Below, piece after piece: positions 46,138 through 59,500 of a stretch of 64,000 nucleotides of DNA. A program made the translations under genes and the position numbers. Below the pieces are notes generated by a model. It had not been told where the DNA came from. It did not search any database and was given only the letters and a program-made list of their open reading frames with translations. The stretch is from Ampullaceana balthica (taxonomy: Eukaryota; Mollusca; Gastropoda; Lymnaeidae): positions 48,828 through 112,827 of the forward strand of contig CALYLW010001396.1 in assembly GCA_944989445.1 (NCBI GenBank), in the 5' to 3' direction. Positions within the stretch are counted from its first letter, which is position 1. The number at the start of each line of letters is the position of its first letter.

Positions 46138-46400
46138 AATACTAGTGTATTACCCGTAAAAAATGACGGAAATTTTCAAAATAAATACACATCAGGATAA
46201 AAAATAACGTAATACAGAACTTTAAATTTATTTTATTTATTTTTATTTTATTCATTTATTTTCCTATTGAACAATTTTATGCGGCCGTTCCAAAAGAGTT
46301 CTTTTTTGGTGAAGTAATTTGGTGTGCTGCTTTCTAAAATTAGTAGCGTCACGGACAGACATGACAGACAGACGTGACAGATATTGCAAATTATATATAT
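46138..46400. repeat. Dispersed repeat, copy 1
   Basis: Begins ACTAGTGTATTACCCGT; includes TTAGTAGCGTCACGGACAGA. It shares blocks with 46617-47037 and 59150-59400. No coding signal. Confidence 0.7.
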
Positions 46401-46587
46401 TGATTTTTCATAGAAATCCTTAGGTCACAACATAGTTTAGTAACACCACCAACAGGGCCAGCCTTAGGGAATCGGAGGCCCTAGGCGGCTGCCTAGTTTG
46501 CCTATGCATAATGCCGGCCCTTCCACCAATTCACTGAGTCTTCAACTAGCTTCACCACTCCAAACAAAACTACTCGACATTCGAACA

Positions 46588-46616
46588 TATCATATATATA
46601 TATATATATATATATA
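46588..46616. repeat. (AT)n microsatellite
   Basis: Run of AT dinucleotides directly preceding the second copy of the dispersed repeat. Confidence 0.95.
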
Positions 46617-47037
46617 CTAGCGTATCACCCGTCAAAAATGATGGAAGTTTTCAGCTGAAATCTATTTATTTTGAAAAAATGCACTTTTTAGGGCGCCTAC
46701 GGCGCCGACCTTTTTCAAAAGCCCAACTAACTTGTCCTTGTTTGATAAATACGAAATATTAAACTTTCTGAAATGTAAACAAAGTATTTAATAATAGGGG
46801 TTTGTTTTTTTGATTTTATAATTAACCATCATCAAATCCTCTTTTTACATTGACCCCTTTTCCAAAATTAAAATATGAGCTAAAACAATGACGTCATATA
46901 AAAATTTTTTTTACAGCGCATCTTTAATTTGCACACCTTTTGATGCATTGGTGCAGTAATTTGGTGCGCTGCTTTCTAAAATTAGTAGCGTCACGAACAG
47001 ACACTACAGACGTGACATTGCAAATTATATTGTTTAA
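46617..47037. repeat. Dispersed repeat, copy 2
   Basis: Begins ACTAGCGTATCACCCGTC and ends with the GCTGCTTTCTAAAATTAGTA block followed by GCAAATTATAT, parallel to copy 1. Confidence 0.7.
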
Positions 47038-47354
47038 TGGAATCGTCCGCCTTCAAGGGACAATGGCGTTGGCTCCTGCTCCTCTTCGCCCCTTCCCCTT
47101 TCTCCTGGTTTTCCTCTCTTCACTCCTAGCTGTGAGGGTGGCTTCCACAACTTGAATGCCCTCGCGTACTTTTGACCGCCAGAGGGTGGACTCCTAAGCA
47201 ACGGCTGTATGCTTCTCAGCATTATTCACTGTGAACAAAAACAACATTAAAAAACAGAGTTGGTCTCTTTCTTTTCAACAAAATCTTTAAAATACAATTA
47301 ATTGTTCACACGTGATCACCTCCTTGCAGAGAAGAATCTAGAAGGAATAGAAGA

Positions 47355-47531
47355 ATGGCGTCAGCGCAGACGGCACAGCTGACCAAGATCGTCCTTCAGG
47401 ACCCGTCGGAGTACCGGCCGGAACACCGGGACGCCAATGATTTCAGGGACTTCCGCAGTCACAACGTCCCGGAGCGAGTCATCAAAACGTATGACCTGAT
47501 GCACACCAATCAGACGGTGGACTTTGTCAGG
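47355..47531 (+). CDS. MIOX: MIOX exon 1
   Basis: 59 codons from ATG at 47355, starting [15 protein letters not shown] and ending [10 protein letters not shown]. The start is the first in-frame ATG with matching N-terminal length. Donor is GTAGGT at 47532; the same motif recurs at 47571 and 47612. Confidence 0.93.
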
Positions 47532-50500
47532 GTAGGTAACTACACCTATCAGAATGTGGACATTATCAGGGTAGGTAACTGTACACCAAATAAACTGATG
47601 ACCCTGCAAGGGTAGGTAACTACTATGACTGTGTGTCACAATGTAATGTTTGACTTATCTCCCAGGACAGGATGGACTACTGGCTGAGATTTGACCACGG
47701 TGAGTACAGCATCATGGAGATACTGGACAAGTTGAATGACCTCGTGGATGAGAGTGACCCTGACATTGACCTGCCCAACTCATACCACGCCTTTCAGACG
47801 GCCGAAGGGATACGGAAACATCACCCAGACAAACCCTGGTTTCAGGTCAGTCATAGAGGTCCCTGAACGTCAATGACATTTTCCGGACAAACCCTGGTTT
47901 CAGGTCAGTCATAGAGGTCCCTGGACGTCATTGACATTTTCCGGAAAAACCCTGGTTTCAGGTCAGTCATAGAGGTCCCTGGACGTCATTGACATTTTCC
48001 GGACAAACCCTGGTTTCAGGTGTGCAGTTATAGAGGTCCGTGAACGTCATTGACATCATCCAGACACTTGTAGATGACTGATTCTCATTGACATAAGCTG
48101 AAACCACAACTTGAAACCCAGTAAAATATAGACTTGTTATAAACCATGAAACAACTGTACAAAGATGACTTGTCCCTTATCACGTGACTGTCGTTAATGT
48201 GTCCACCCCAGGTTTTTGGCGTGTAAACCACTGAGTTAAACTGCTGACTAAATTTACTATTTCTAATAGAGTAAAATCTAATGACAAGGCTTAAACTTCA
48301 AGTAAACCTGACAGGGAGGTCACTCTGATCTAAGATAAAATGACGTAAACTTTAAAGAAGGCATCCCGAGTTGTGGGAAATGATAGAGGTCTGAATTATT
48401 AAAGAAGGAAATGACCACTTGAATTATCTCCTTCAGTTTGATACGTGTGTGTGGGGTTGGGGGGGGGGTTGAGATGTACAGAAACTTAAGAGAAATATCA
48501 ACTTACAGAATAACAAGAGGACCTGGGTTATCTTAGATGGCACCACTTGACTCAGTATCGCCATGTTTTTGTCTAAATCACGTGGTCACTTTAAGATAAT
48601 TCCATGACTGGATATAATACCCCAAACTTAGCAAGCACTGGTGTAATACTATGACTGGATGTAATACCCCGACTTTAGAAAGCACATGTATAAATAATAG
48701 ATAATAATTAAATGGCTGGATAAAATCCCTACCCAAAAAAGAAAGTGGAAAATTTGGTTTTAAAAAATAACTAAAAACAACCTATAAAACCAAAGTTTTT
48801 TTTACTATAAATCACTTATATATGAGACATAAATAAAAGTATTGATTGTGTTCAATATAATACGCACCTCGCGACAAAATTTACAGACTGAACTTGACTG
48901 AACTCCTCTTGCTGTAAAACACGGGGATGTGGTCATCGATGGCTGGAGTGAACTCCAGTGTCACGTGGAGGTCAACTATAGCAGACGTCTACATAGAGAT
49001 ACATTGAGATAAACTAAAAATGCATTAATTTAATTACGGTACATTCGATCGATATGAAATCTTGATACAATGCATTGTTAGGTGACACAAGTTTATGTGC
49101 AAAATTTCAGCTCGATAGGATCAAAGGAAGTGGGTCATTTTTTTTTACTTTTGCTTCTCCGCCCGCCCACCCGACTAAGAGATCAAGACAGAGAGAGATT
49201 ACGACAGACAAGACGGTGAAGTTAATATAAGGGATTTAAAAACAACCGCCCTAAGAAATGTATAAATGAACTCTGAAGTGTGGTCGAGGCTAACAAACTT
49301 CATAAAGAGATGCGTAGATTACAGACCACATCAGGTCAGTGACGTAGGTGGTTTCGGTGCGGTGGCTTATTCGCTTGAAATTAGTGGACAAGTGTAGCTA
49401 AAATGTCAAATTAAATAAGGGGCGTCCATAAATGACGTCACGCGATTTTGGCCGATTTTTTACCCCTCCCCCCTCGTCACGCATCATCACAAAAAGTTAT
49501 CCCCCCCCCCACTAAAAATACGTCACAAAGCCTTGACACCCCCCCCCCAAAAAAAATATAAAAAAAATAAAATATCTTATTTTCTATTAAAAAATGTATG
49601 TTTCAAATCACTTTTATTTTATTATTTATTTAGTGAAGGTCTACATTGTAATATCGTAACCCACGTGAAGCATTTTTTTAAAACGTTTAACCGGCCTTCA
49701 GAAAATGAACTGTGTTAACATCCTTAGATTATATTTTATTTTAATACATACAAATTAAACATTGACTATTAATCATCACGGTTAACGTCTTTATTTAGAA
49801 AAAAAATATTAAAATAATATTTTTAAAATGTATTTTTTAAAAATCCCTCAATTGACTGACGGGCATCCCGTAAGAAAGTGGTCGGCGAACAGAGATAAAT
49901 AACCTCATCTGGGGTCAAAAGGGAATTCTTGGGGGTAATGCAGACTCATTTGGGACATATAACATCCACTACAATCCACTAGATCAGGGGCGGATTAAGA
50001 CTGCACGGGGCCCCTGGCTGCAATTCAAACTGGGGCCCTATCCAGCCAGTGTGCCTTTAGATAAAATGAATGCTAGCAGCTAATATAAGACTTTAAGTTG
50101 TAAATATTCATCCAAAATGATTATTCATGAAAAACCCAATTTCGAAGAAATAACTTTTTGCCGGTATCCTACCTAAAATTGAGTGTAAAAGACAATTTAT
50201 AAAATTTAAAAAAACACATGAAAAAAAAATTCACATCCCACCCGGGGATCGAACCCGCCACCGCTTACACCATTAACATTAGTACTTCACATTCGGCCAC
50301 GAGAGCTCATTTAGTTTTGTCAATTTAAAATATATATATAATATTTTTAATAATTTCTGTTATTGAGCCTATCTAATCAGGTTTTTTGACTGCTAAGACT
50401 ATCGTGTGGGAAAAGAGATCATTTTAATAGATGAGATTTTATTAATTTATCATATTTTCAGCACTTCGTGTATACATTTGTCCACATTTATTATAAAATA

Positions 50501-53500
50501 TGCTAAGCTTGGGGGCCCTAAATCATCGGGGGCCCCAGGCTTTAGCCCGTTCAGCCCCCCCCCCTTAATCCGCCATAGCACTAGATATATTAAAATATGT
50601 CATGTGTACGAGTACGCTTGGAACATATGCCCATTATTGAACCGGTTCCTTCCAGAAAATGCATTTTTAAAAATTTGACAACTATGTATAATGTAGATTT
50701 CTAACCTACGTATTATACGAAGACACCTAAATCTACCCTACTTTCATTTATATTGACACGAGTGACAATAATCTTAATCCACATGACTTGACTGTGTCAA
50801 GTATCCTTTCTGTGATATTTAAAATTAATGCCTTAAAAACAGAGCTAAGAAGAAAAGTTGTTTTGTGCTCCTCTCAAATTGCGATGTCAAGAATTTGATG
50901 CATTCAATAAAGTTAATGAATACTTGACTAATTTTAAATGGGCTCATTTATCATTATACCTGGAATGGCCAGTGGCGTTTGACCAAAAACCAATCGAACA
51001 ATCATATCAAACTTAAAACGTTTATAATTCTATCAAGTAGATTCCACCCCCCCCCCTTTTTTTTTGTAAAGAGAAAGGATTTGCCGTGTCGTTTTGACTT
51101 AAAATATCTACACATAATCCTATTCAGATCATTTTTAGACACTTGTCATGCTTGTAAAACTCACCAGTAGCATTTTCGGGGGTGGGGGGCTAAAGACGCT
51201 CCCCCAAATCCCCGAGTCATGTGAGCAGGACCTAGAGTCTGGGGGTTTGGGCGGGGGGGGGGTAACGCACACATAAACTTTTTTATTTTGGGGTAACGGG
51301 CAAAAAAGTTCGCCGACTCCAGCCGAGAGAGAACCAAACGGAGCTGCGGTTACATCACAAATGCTTTGATGTCAACATCAAACGACGCAGGGTAACAAGT
51401 TCATACGTTATCTTGTGCGTTCTCAAACTTAAGGATTATAATTAGATTTAATTTTCGTGTCTTGATAGCTTACGCCAACCAGCATCTGATGGCCTACCGA
51501 CCGGCACATTGAGAACCACTGATTTTTTTAAAAAAATATTTTAAAAAGTCATTAAATAAATTGTAAGCGACCAAATATTTCAGTGGAAGTTTTATTTAAA
51601 TTTTCCCTTTTGATGTGACGTCACAGTTCTTCAACCCTCTCCCTTCCCCTCGTCACAAAAGTGTGACCCCCCTCCCCCCTTCTAGGTGCGTGACGTCATT
51701 TGTGGACGGCCCCTAAGACATTCTTGTAGTCAACAACACGTCCATGAATGAACTCAAAACCAACATAATATTAGCGTATACCATTATGGGTCTCTCGTGG
51801 GAGATGCTGATCTTCTATCGAGCGCCTCCCCAGCCGGCGGATAGGGGAAAGCCCACCAGATATGGAGGGTACCGGGGAAATAAAATACCCGGGGTGGACC
51901 AAAATCAGCCCTACTGCCTTGTAGGAAGTGGAGGGATCCACAAAGGCTAGGGACCTAACCCGAACAAAGGCAGCTACCCATTGAGCTGTGAGGGGCAACC
52001 CCCCAAGTGGTTGTGCGCAAGGCCAACAACCCTGCCATGTAAAAAATCATAGTTACAAAAACACCGAAAAGAGTAACAAAAGACATTTCAGTCCTGGGAG
52101 AGGATGGATTCCTTGAGGAGGAAAATATGACGCCTAATAGTGAAAGCCAAAACCTGGAAGCTATTAGGCCGACAACCATCATTTCTACCAGGACTACCAC
52201 CGTCATTGGAGCTTGGAATGTCCGCACCATGTACGAGGCTGGTAAAGCTGCACAAATAGCCGCTGAGATGAGGAACTATAAGCTCACCATTCTCGGAATT
52301 AGTGAAGCAAGATGGACTGGATGGGGACAGAAGAGATTAATCTCAGGAGAGATGGTGTTATTTTCGGGACACGAAGAAGACGATGCCCCACATACCCTGG
52401 GTGTTGCTATGATGCTATCAAGGGCAGCACAAGGAGCACTCATTGGATGGGAGGCCCATGGACCTAGAATTCTTTTAGCAACCTTTCGAACAAAGAAACG
52501 TAGCATCAACCTAGATGTTATACAATGCTACGCACCAACTAATGAAAGTGATGAAGGAGACAAAGAAGAATTCTACAATAGAGTAATGACCATAGTCCAG
52601 GGTCGCCCACGGAGGAACATCGTCATCCTCATGGGAGACTTTAATGCCAAGATCGGCAATAGCAACACAGGGTACGAAGAGGTTATGGGACAGCAAGGGA
52701 TAGGCGAGATGAACGACAATGGTGAGAGGTTTGCGGACCTATGTGCCGCAGCAGACCTGGTCATAGGGGGGAGTATTTTCCAGCACAAGAGGATTCACAA
52801 AGCTACATGGGTCTCACCGGACATGAGAACGATGAACCAAATAGACCATGTATGTATTTGTAAAAAATTCAGGCGATCTCTCCAAGACGTACGTGTTAAG
52901 AGGGGAGCTGATGTTGCCTCAGATCACCATCTTCTTGTGGCCAGGATGAAATTAAAACTAAAGAGACATTATACCGAGCAAACAGCATACAGGACTCGGT
53001 ATAATACCTCCCTCCTGAAGGACCAAGCCAAAAAGGAAGAATTCAAAATCTCACTATTCAATAAGTTCCAAGTCCTACAAGAAATACTTGAAGATGAAAC
53101 CACCGAAGGGAAAGTGGCAAAGCATGAAAGAAACAGTACAGTCAACATGCCAAGAAGTGCTAGGAAACAGGAAACAGGCACACAAAGAATGGATGACAGC
53201 AGGTACGCTGAGTAAAATAGAAGAAAGGAAAAGAAAGAAATCAGAAGTGAATAACAGCCGCACCCGAGCACAGAAAAACAAGGCCCAGAAGGAGTATGCA
53301 GATGCAAATAAGGAAGTTAAGAAAAGCATCAAGAGGGACAAGAAGGAATTTGTTGATAAACTTGCTAAAGAAGCAGAGGATGCAGCTCACCAGGGGAACA
53401 TGAGGGAACTGTTTGATACCATTAAGACGCTGTCAGGGAAATTTAGCAAGGTAGAGAGACCAGTAAAGGACAAAATGGGAAACACCATACCAAGTGAGGA

Positions 53501-56500
53501 GCAACAGAGAGGGAGATGGAAGGAGCACTTTGAAGAGCTCCTAAACAGGCCTGAACCAAGGAATCCACCAGATATTCAACCAGCCGATAATGACCTGCTA
53601 ATTGACTGTAATAGTCCCACCAAAGAAGAGATTAGCAGGGCCATTAAACAACTCAGAAATGGAAAGGCTGCAGGACCCGATGGCATCCCAGCAGAGGCAC
53701 TGAAGGCGGACTTGGAAACCAGTGTGGAAATGCTACACCCTCTGTTTATGAAGATATGGGAAGAGGAGCAAGTTCCTTCCGATTGGAAAGAGGGATACCT
53801 TATCAAGATCCCAAAGAAGGGAGACTTAAGCTACTGCTCGAACTACAGAGGGATCACCCTGCTGTCCATCCCAGGAAAGGTTTTCAACCGTGTACTACTT
53901 AACAGGATGAAAAACGCTGTAGACCCTCTGTTGCGGGACGAACAAGCTGGCTTTCAGATCCTGCACGGACCAGATAGCGACACTGCGCATCATTCTAGAG
54001 CAGTCACTTGAGTGGTACTCACCGCTCTATGTCAACTTTGTTGACTATGAAAAAGCCTTCGACAGTGTTGACAGGCAAACCCTGTGGAGATTGCTAAGGC
54101 ATTACGGGGTGCCACAGAAGATTACGGATATAATCAGAAACATGTACGAAGGGATAAACTGCCGAGTTATCCATGGCCAGCAGGTGACAGATGCGTTCCA
54201 TGTGAAGACTGGTGTGAGACAAGGTTGCTTGCTCTCACCATTCCTCTTCCTGTTAGCCATTGACTGGGTGATGAAAACATCTACACAGCAGAAAAGGAAT
54301 GGCATCCAATGGACCTTGTGGGATCAACTGGATGATCTTGACTTTGCTGATGATCTTGCTCTTCTTGCACATACCCAACAACAGATGCAGGAGAAAACAA
54401 ACATTGTCGCAGCCACTTCTGTTAGCATGGGTCTCAACAGTCACAAAGGGAAGAGTAAAATCCTCAAGGTTAATGCCACCAGTACATCACCCATTATGCT
54501 TGAAGGAGAAGCCCTTGGGGAGGTGGACAGTTTTGTTTACCTTGGCAGCGTGGTAGATAAGCAAGGTGGTACAGATGCGGACGTCAAAATAAGGATCGGA
54601 AAAGCAAAGAGCAGCCTTCCAGCAACTCAAGAATGTTTGGGTCCCTAACAACTTAGGCAGCAAGTTAAAAGTAAGGATTTTTAACGCTATGGTAAAACCT
54701 TTGCTGCTATATGGAGCCGAGACATGGAGAACAACGGCCGTAAACTTGACCAGAATCCAGTCCTTCATCAACAACTGTTTAAGAAGGATTCTCAGAATTC
54801 ACTGGCCAGACAAAATCAGCAACCAGGAACTGTGGCAGCGGACAAAACAGAAGCCCATTGAGGAAGAGATTCTCCAGAAGCGGTGGAGGTGGATTGGTCA
54901 TATACTAAGAAAACCTGCTCCTAACACAACAAAGCAAGCCCTGAAATGGAACCCACAGGGTAAGCGGAAAAGAGGCCGTCCAAGAAACACTTGGCGCCGA
55001 GAATTGGAGGCGGACATCAAGAGAATTGGCCATGAATGGAAGATCCTGGAGAAGCTGGCCCAGGATAGAGATGCCTGGAGGTCTCTCGTAGGTGGCCTAT
55101 GCCCTTGGAGGAATCGCAGACGCCGACGATGATCGGTGGATGCCCCACATGGACGAGAAGGCTCAACCATTATGGGTCAAATCAAATTGAGTCACTTCTA
55201 CCACTAGTATAAGTAAATCTTAAAATATATTCTTCTCATTATTTTTTTGTAAATTAAAATATTTCATATCGTGTGTTGTTGTTGTTTTTAAATCCTTTAT
55301 ATTAACTCGTGGTGTCTGCGGCTGCCCGCCCTTGCGGCCGCCCGCCCGCCCTTGTCGCCAAAACTTTTGATCGATTTTTAACCCACTTGCTCGTAAGCTA
55401 GCGAGCTGAAATTTTGCAGGCAGTTTCGTACCGATAATAAAAACAATGTATCAAAATTTCAGATCGATCGCATGTACCGTAATTAAATTATTGATTTTTT
55501 AGATTATTTTATTTATTCCTATGTATCATGCTATTTTTTTAGATAGAGCGTCGCGGTGCGTATTATATTGAACACCCTTTCTGTCGCGCAATAAGGTGCG
55601 TATTTTATTGACAACTCTTTTTATAAACATATTCCTGATCGGTGCGCATTACATTAAACATGTTTTACGACACAACTGCAATTTTGTATTTCTGGATGGT
55701 CTGGCGCTGCGTATTATAACGAACATTCTTTTAGTTACGTCTCGTACATAAAGGATTTATAGTGAAAAACTTGGTTTTTTACAGGTTTTTTTTTATTAAA
55801 ATGTAATGCCTTGCCTTAAATCTAAAGCAAAGGCAAAGGGATGTAACAAGAAGTTTTAAAGCAAAAGGGAGCTTTTCACGATTCTCCTCAAAAAGATCAT
55901 TTTAAAAAGTTGAGGTTTATTAAAATAAAAACTTTACACCTTCGAAAACGTTATTGTAATTAGGTACGTTAAATACGGCGATCGACGTCCGGAAGTATTC
56001 TCTTTTTTATTTATTATTTTTTAGTCTACTTCCCGTTTCAATTGGACAGTTCTCAATTATTTCAAAATGTACCCCTCGGCTACATAGAAACTTTAAACTA
56101 TACGTTTCTTGAAGTTTTTGTGCTTATAGGTCCTCAAATTATATAAATAATAGCAGTGGCGTAGCTAGACCTTTTGCCGCCCGGGGCGGTCTCCGATTTG
56201 CCGCCCTTTCTAAGTAGATAGTATCCTGGTTTTTATAAATTAATAAACATAAATAAATAATTGTAATAGAAACAAAGTAAATGTGGCGAACATTTCTACC
56301 ATTGAATGCCATATTTAAGTTAGCGGCAATAAAGGAGGCCAAATAAGATGGTATACCTATAAATACATATTTTATAAAAATACAAGATACTTTTTTTTAA
56401 AAAAGCTACAAGAAAGTTACTGAGGTTGCACGCCCCCCCATGAGAGAAACGTATTCCAAATTTACACCAAAAAATTAAATTACGAATTAGTATGCTTTTA

Positions 56501-59500
56501 TTTTGTATTTATAAATAAATGATTTAATTATATTTTTACAAACAAATTGTGTACATTAGTATGCATGTAAACATATTATTTATACATTTATTTTCCTAAC
56601 TTTCATAGTAGAAAAATCGTGTATTATGCTATCAAAATTTAAATAATTTGTTATATTTTGTTCTATGGACAATATTGCAAGATTTTGTAATCTTAAATCA
56701 AGGGTCGGGAAACTTTTTGTCTGAGAGAGTCATATATTATTTTTAAAACTTTTTTTAAAGAATAGTCGAACGTTTGTCTGAGAGCCAGATGCAGCCATCA
56801 ATAGAGCCACATCTGGCTCGTGAGCCATGGTTTTCCAACCCCTGTCTTAAATCATGCACTCTTTGTGGAACGGAGATAATTTTTTATCAACTTCAGTTTG
56901 GAGAAGCTCGTTTCACAACTAGCGACACTGATAACAATAATTGTTATAAAAATTCTTAGAATACAAAATACACAAACAAATTGTGCAATGAAAACAATAT
57001 ATCTAAGCTTTATTTATAAACTAATACGACAAGCGGGCCTTTTCCTCCATTTTTCCAACGCAATGCCTCTTTTTGTAGTATATGTACAGCCACAAAACCT
57101 GGATCATTTTTTCTTTCATTATGAAACTGTTCTTTATCAATGTCAATAAAATCATTTATTTGACATTCAATTTCTTCACTAATTAGGTTACATGGGATTA
57201 TACACGAATATTTTCTTACATGGACATGCTACTGATCAAAGAGTTCTTTTAATTCCTTTATAATTCGATCCATGGATTAAAACATTTCTAGTTGTTCTTC
57301 ATGTTCTAAAGATAGGACCACGTCTTGTGAATTTTCCACACTCACATGTTTTTCCCTTCTAACTTGGCGATTCCTTTATTTTCTACAAAGTAAATAAACG
57401 ATTCTACAACTTTAACTTCGCCAACATCAATAATTACGTATCTATTAATTTGACTAGTTAATATTTGTGGGAAATATCTGGAGAGCTGTCAAATATCATA
57501 CAAAAGTTTTTAGCTTGCTTTATTTGGTCCATTATTGTTTTTCTCGCTGCCCCTCTCAATAGGTCTATGAATTCATTTTGAATCATTTTCCACAAATAGG
57601 AGACACTATATTCATTACCCATCTTAATTTGTACTAAATAATACTGGTTCGTACTTGGCCAACAAGTCAAAAAGCTCTAGAAAATGTCCTATATTTTAAT
57701 TGAATTGATGTCTTCCTCATGAATACTTTCACGATGACCTCTCAACGCCAAATTTTGTTTAACTAAGAATCTAATTATATCAAGTATTGTGAGAATTTCC
57801 TTTCATTTTTTCTTATTTCTTTATCAATATTCTGTTTTTTCAGTTTATCAAAAGTTGCACCATGTCCAATTCTTATTTCTAATTCCTTCCATTGGGAAAA
57901 TGATCGAATCTGCAGTAGACTCAACTCGTGTTGACTTATTCAGTAGACTCAACTCATGTTGACTTATTCAGTAGACTCAACTCATGTTGACTTATTCAGT
58001 AGACTCAACTCATGTTGACTTATTCAGTAGTCTCAACTCGTGTTGACTTATTTTGAGATTAAATTTCCACTATTTGTTAAAATTATTTTCCGTGTTAAAA
58101 TTTGATTGGAAAAATCATCAAACAGTTGACAGCAAAAACAATATATAATTTTCTTCAATGGTGAATACACCGTTCACGATCTTAACAAATTTTCACCATT
58201 ATGCAAAATTTGGGAAAAAAACAACAATCGCGATTGATCTTTCTTGTGACAAATCGTAATAATTTTCACTAAAATAGACTAATTCAAACTATCTAAACAT
58301 TACTTTAATAGGATATGCATAAAATTGTTAGTGAATAAACGTATTTTATTAAAACACACACATTTTGTTTGTGCTACTTTAATAAAAAAAAATGAAAAAA
58401 AAATAATAATTTTTAATAAATTACCTCAGAATAAATTTCAGAAAACTTAAACAGTAATATAAATTACTACTTGCAAGTTAAACACAATATTTGAACCACA
58501 ATGCCATCTAGGTACTTTTTCGCGTATCATTCTGTGCATGTCGAAAATCCACGCAATAACTGTCGCGGTGATATTAATAGTATATTCGGTCCAGCAGTGA
58601 TGTGTTCTTTGTGTTGTTTTCTTATAAAAAGCGTCACCTGTGATGTATACCGCTTAATTTTCAAAACCAATCGATACAATTTTTAAGCGATTTTAAATTT
58701 CTTAACGGTTATGCGTTACTTATAACAAATAGTATGTAATAAAAAAATGTCTTTAGAATCCGTTAATTACGACTCGAAAGTACGAATATTGTATTTTCAC
58801 CCGGGTTTTCCTCTTTCAAAAGAAAAAGGGCGCTTGTCCGGAAGGGCTGTACTTTTCAAATTCCCCCAAATGCCGCCCCCAATATGTGTGCCGCCCGGGG
58901 CGGACCGCCCCCACCGCAAACATCCGATCAAGTATCAACACATATTCACAAAATTTAGTTCAAAATATTCTAATTTTTCTAACTCAATAAAATTTTAAAA
59001 AGTCAATTACCTGTTTTTGTTACTTCCCTTAAAACGTTCAGTTTAATGACGTCATAAATTTCTATTTTTGGTTTTAATCGAAATTTTCGATTAATCAATC
59101 GTTAATTTTTCAAAAGTTAACGATTAAATTAAATTAATCGATAACAGCTCTAAAAAAATACACATCAGATACAAAATAATGTAATACAGGATTTTCATTT
59201 ATTTTATTTATTTTTATTTTATTCACTTATTTCCCCATTGAACAATTTTATGCGGACGTTCGAAAAGAGTTATTTTTGGTGCAGACATTTTTTTCAAGGC
59301 TTTTCTTTTTTTTTAGAGGTGCGGTGTTTTCTGAAATTAGTAGCGTTATGAACGGATGGACGGGACGAACATACATAGCAAATTATGTATATTGATTAAA
59401 TATTTAAGATATAACACTTACCAGTGACTCTAAAATTGACATTTCCGACAAAATATTTTTTTAAATGTCGATTAATCGGGAAAAAATTTAATAGAATAAT

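Larger units (their letters stand above)
49419..51713. mobile_element. Harbinger-like element with TAA target duplication, hosting a hAT MITE
   Basis: Left GGGGCGTCCATAAATGACGT and right GACGTCATTTGTGGACGGCC plus CC are inverted repeats, flanked by TAA at 49416-49418 and 51714-51716. Subterminal CTCGTCAC motifs match 45433-45815. The interior includes the hAT copy at 49985-50578 and a region (51340-51440) related to the element at 5247-6207. No transposase seen. Confidence 0.7.
56154..58915 (-). mobile_element. hAT remnant (ZMYM1-like), right end uncertain
   Basis: Left end CAGTGGCGTAGCTAGACC as in the other CAGTGGCGTAGC hATs, with GCCGCCCGGGGCGG subterminally. A matching subterminal CCGCCCGGGGCGG is at about 58890-58903, but no CGCTACGCCACTG terminus or target duplication follows. 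Confidence 0.6.

Noticed and set aside
47176..47189. CTCF-like motif CCGCCAGAGGGTGG upstream of MIOX
   Set aside because: A single short match without conservation or binding data; expected by chance in 64 kb.
50232..50308. Functional tRNA gene
   Set aside because: Box B is perfect but the acceptor and anticodon stems do not form convincingly; better seen as a tRNA-derived fragment.
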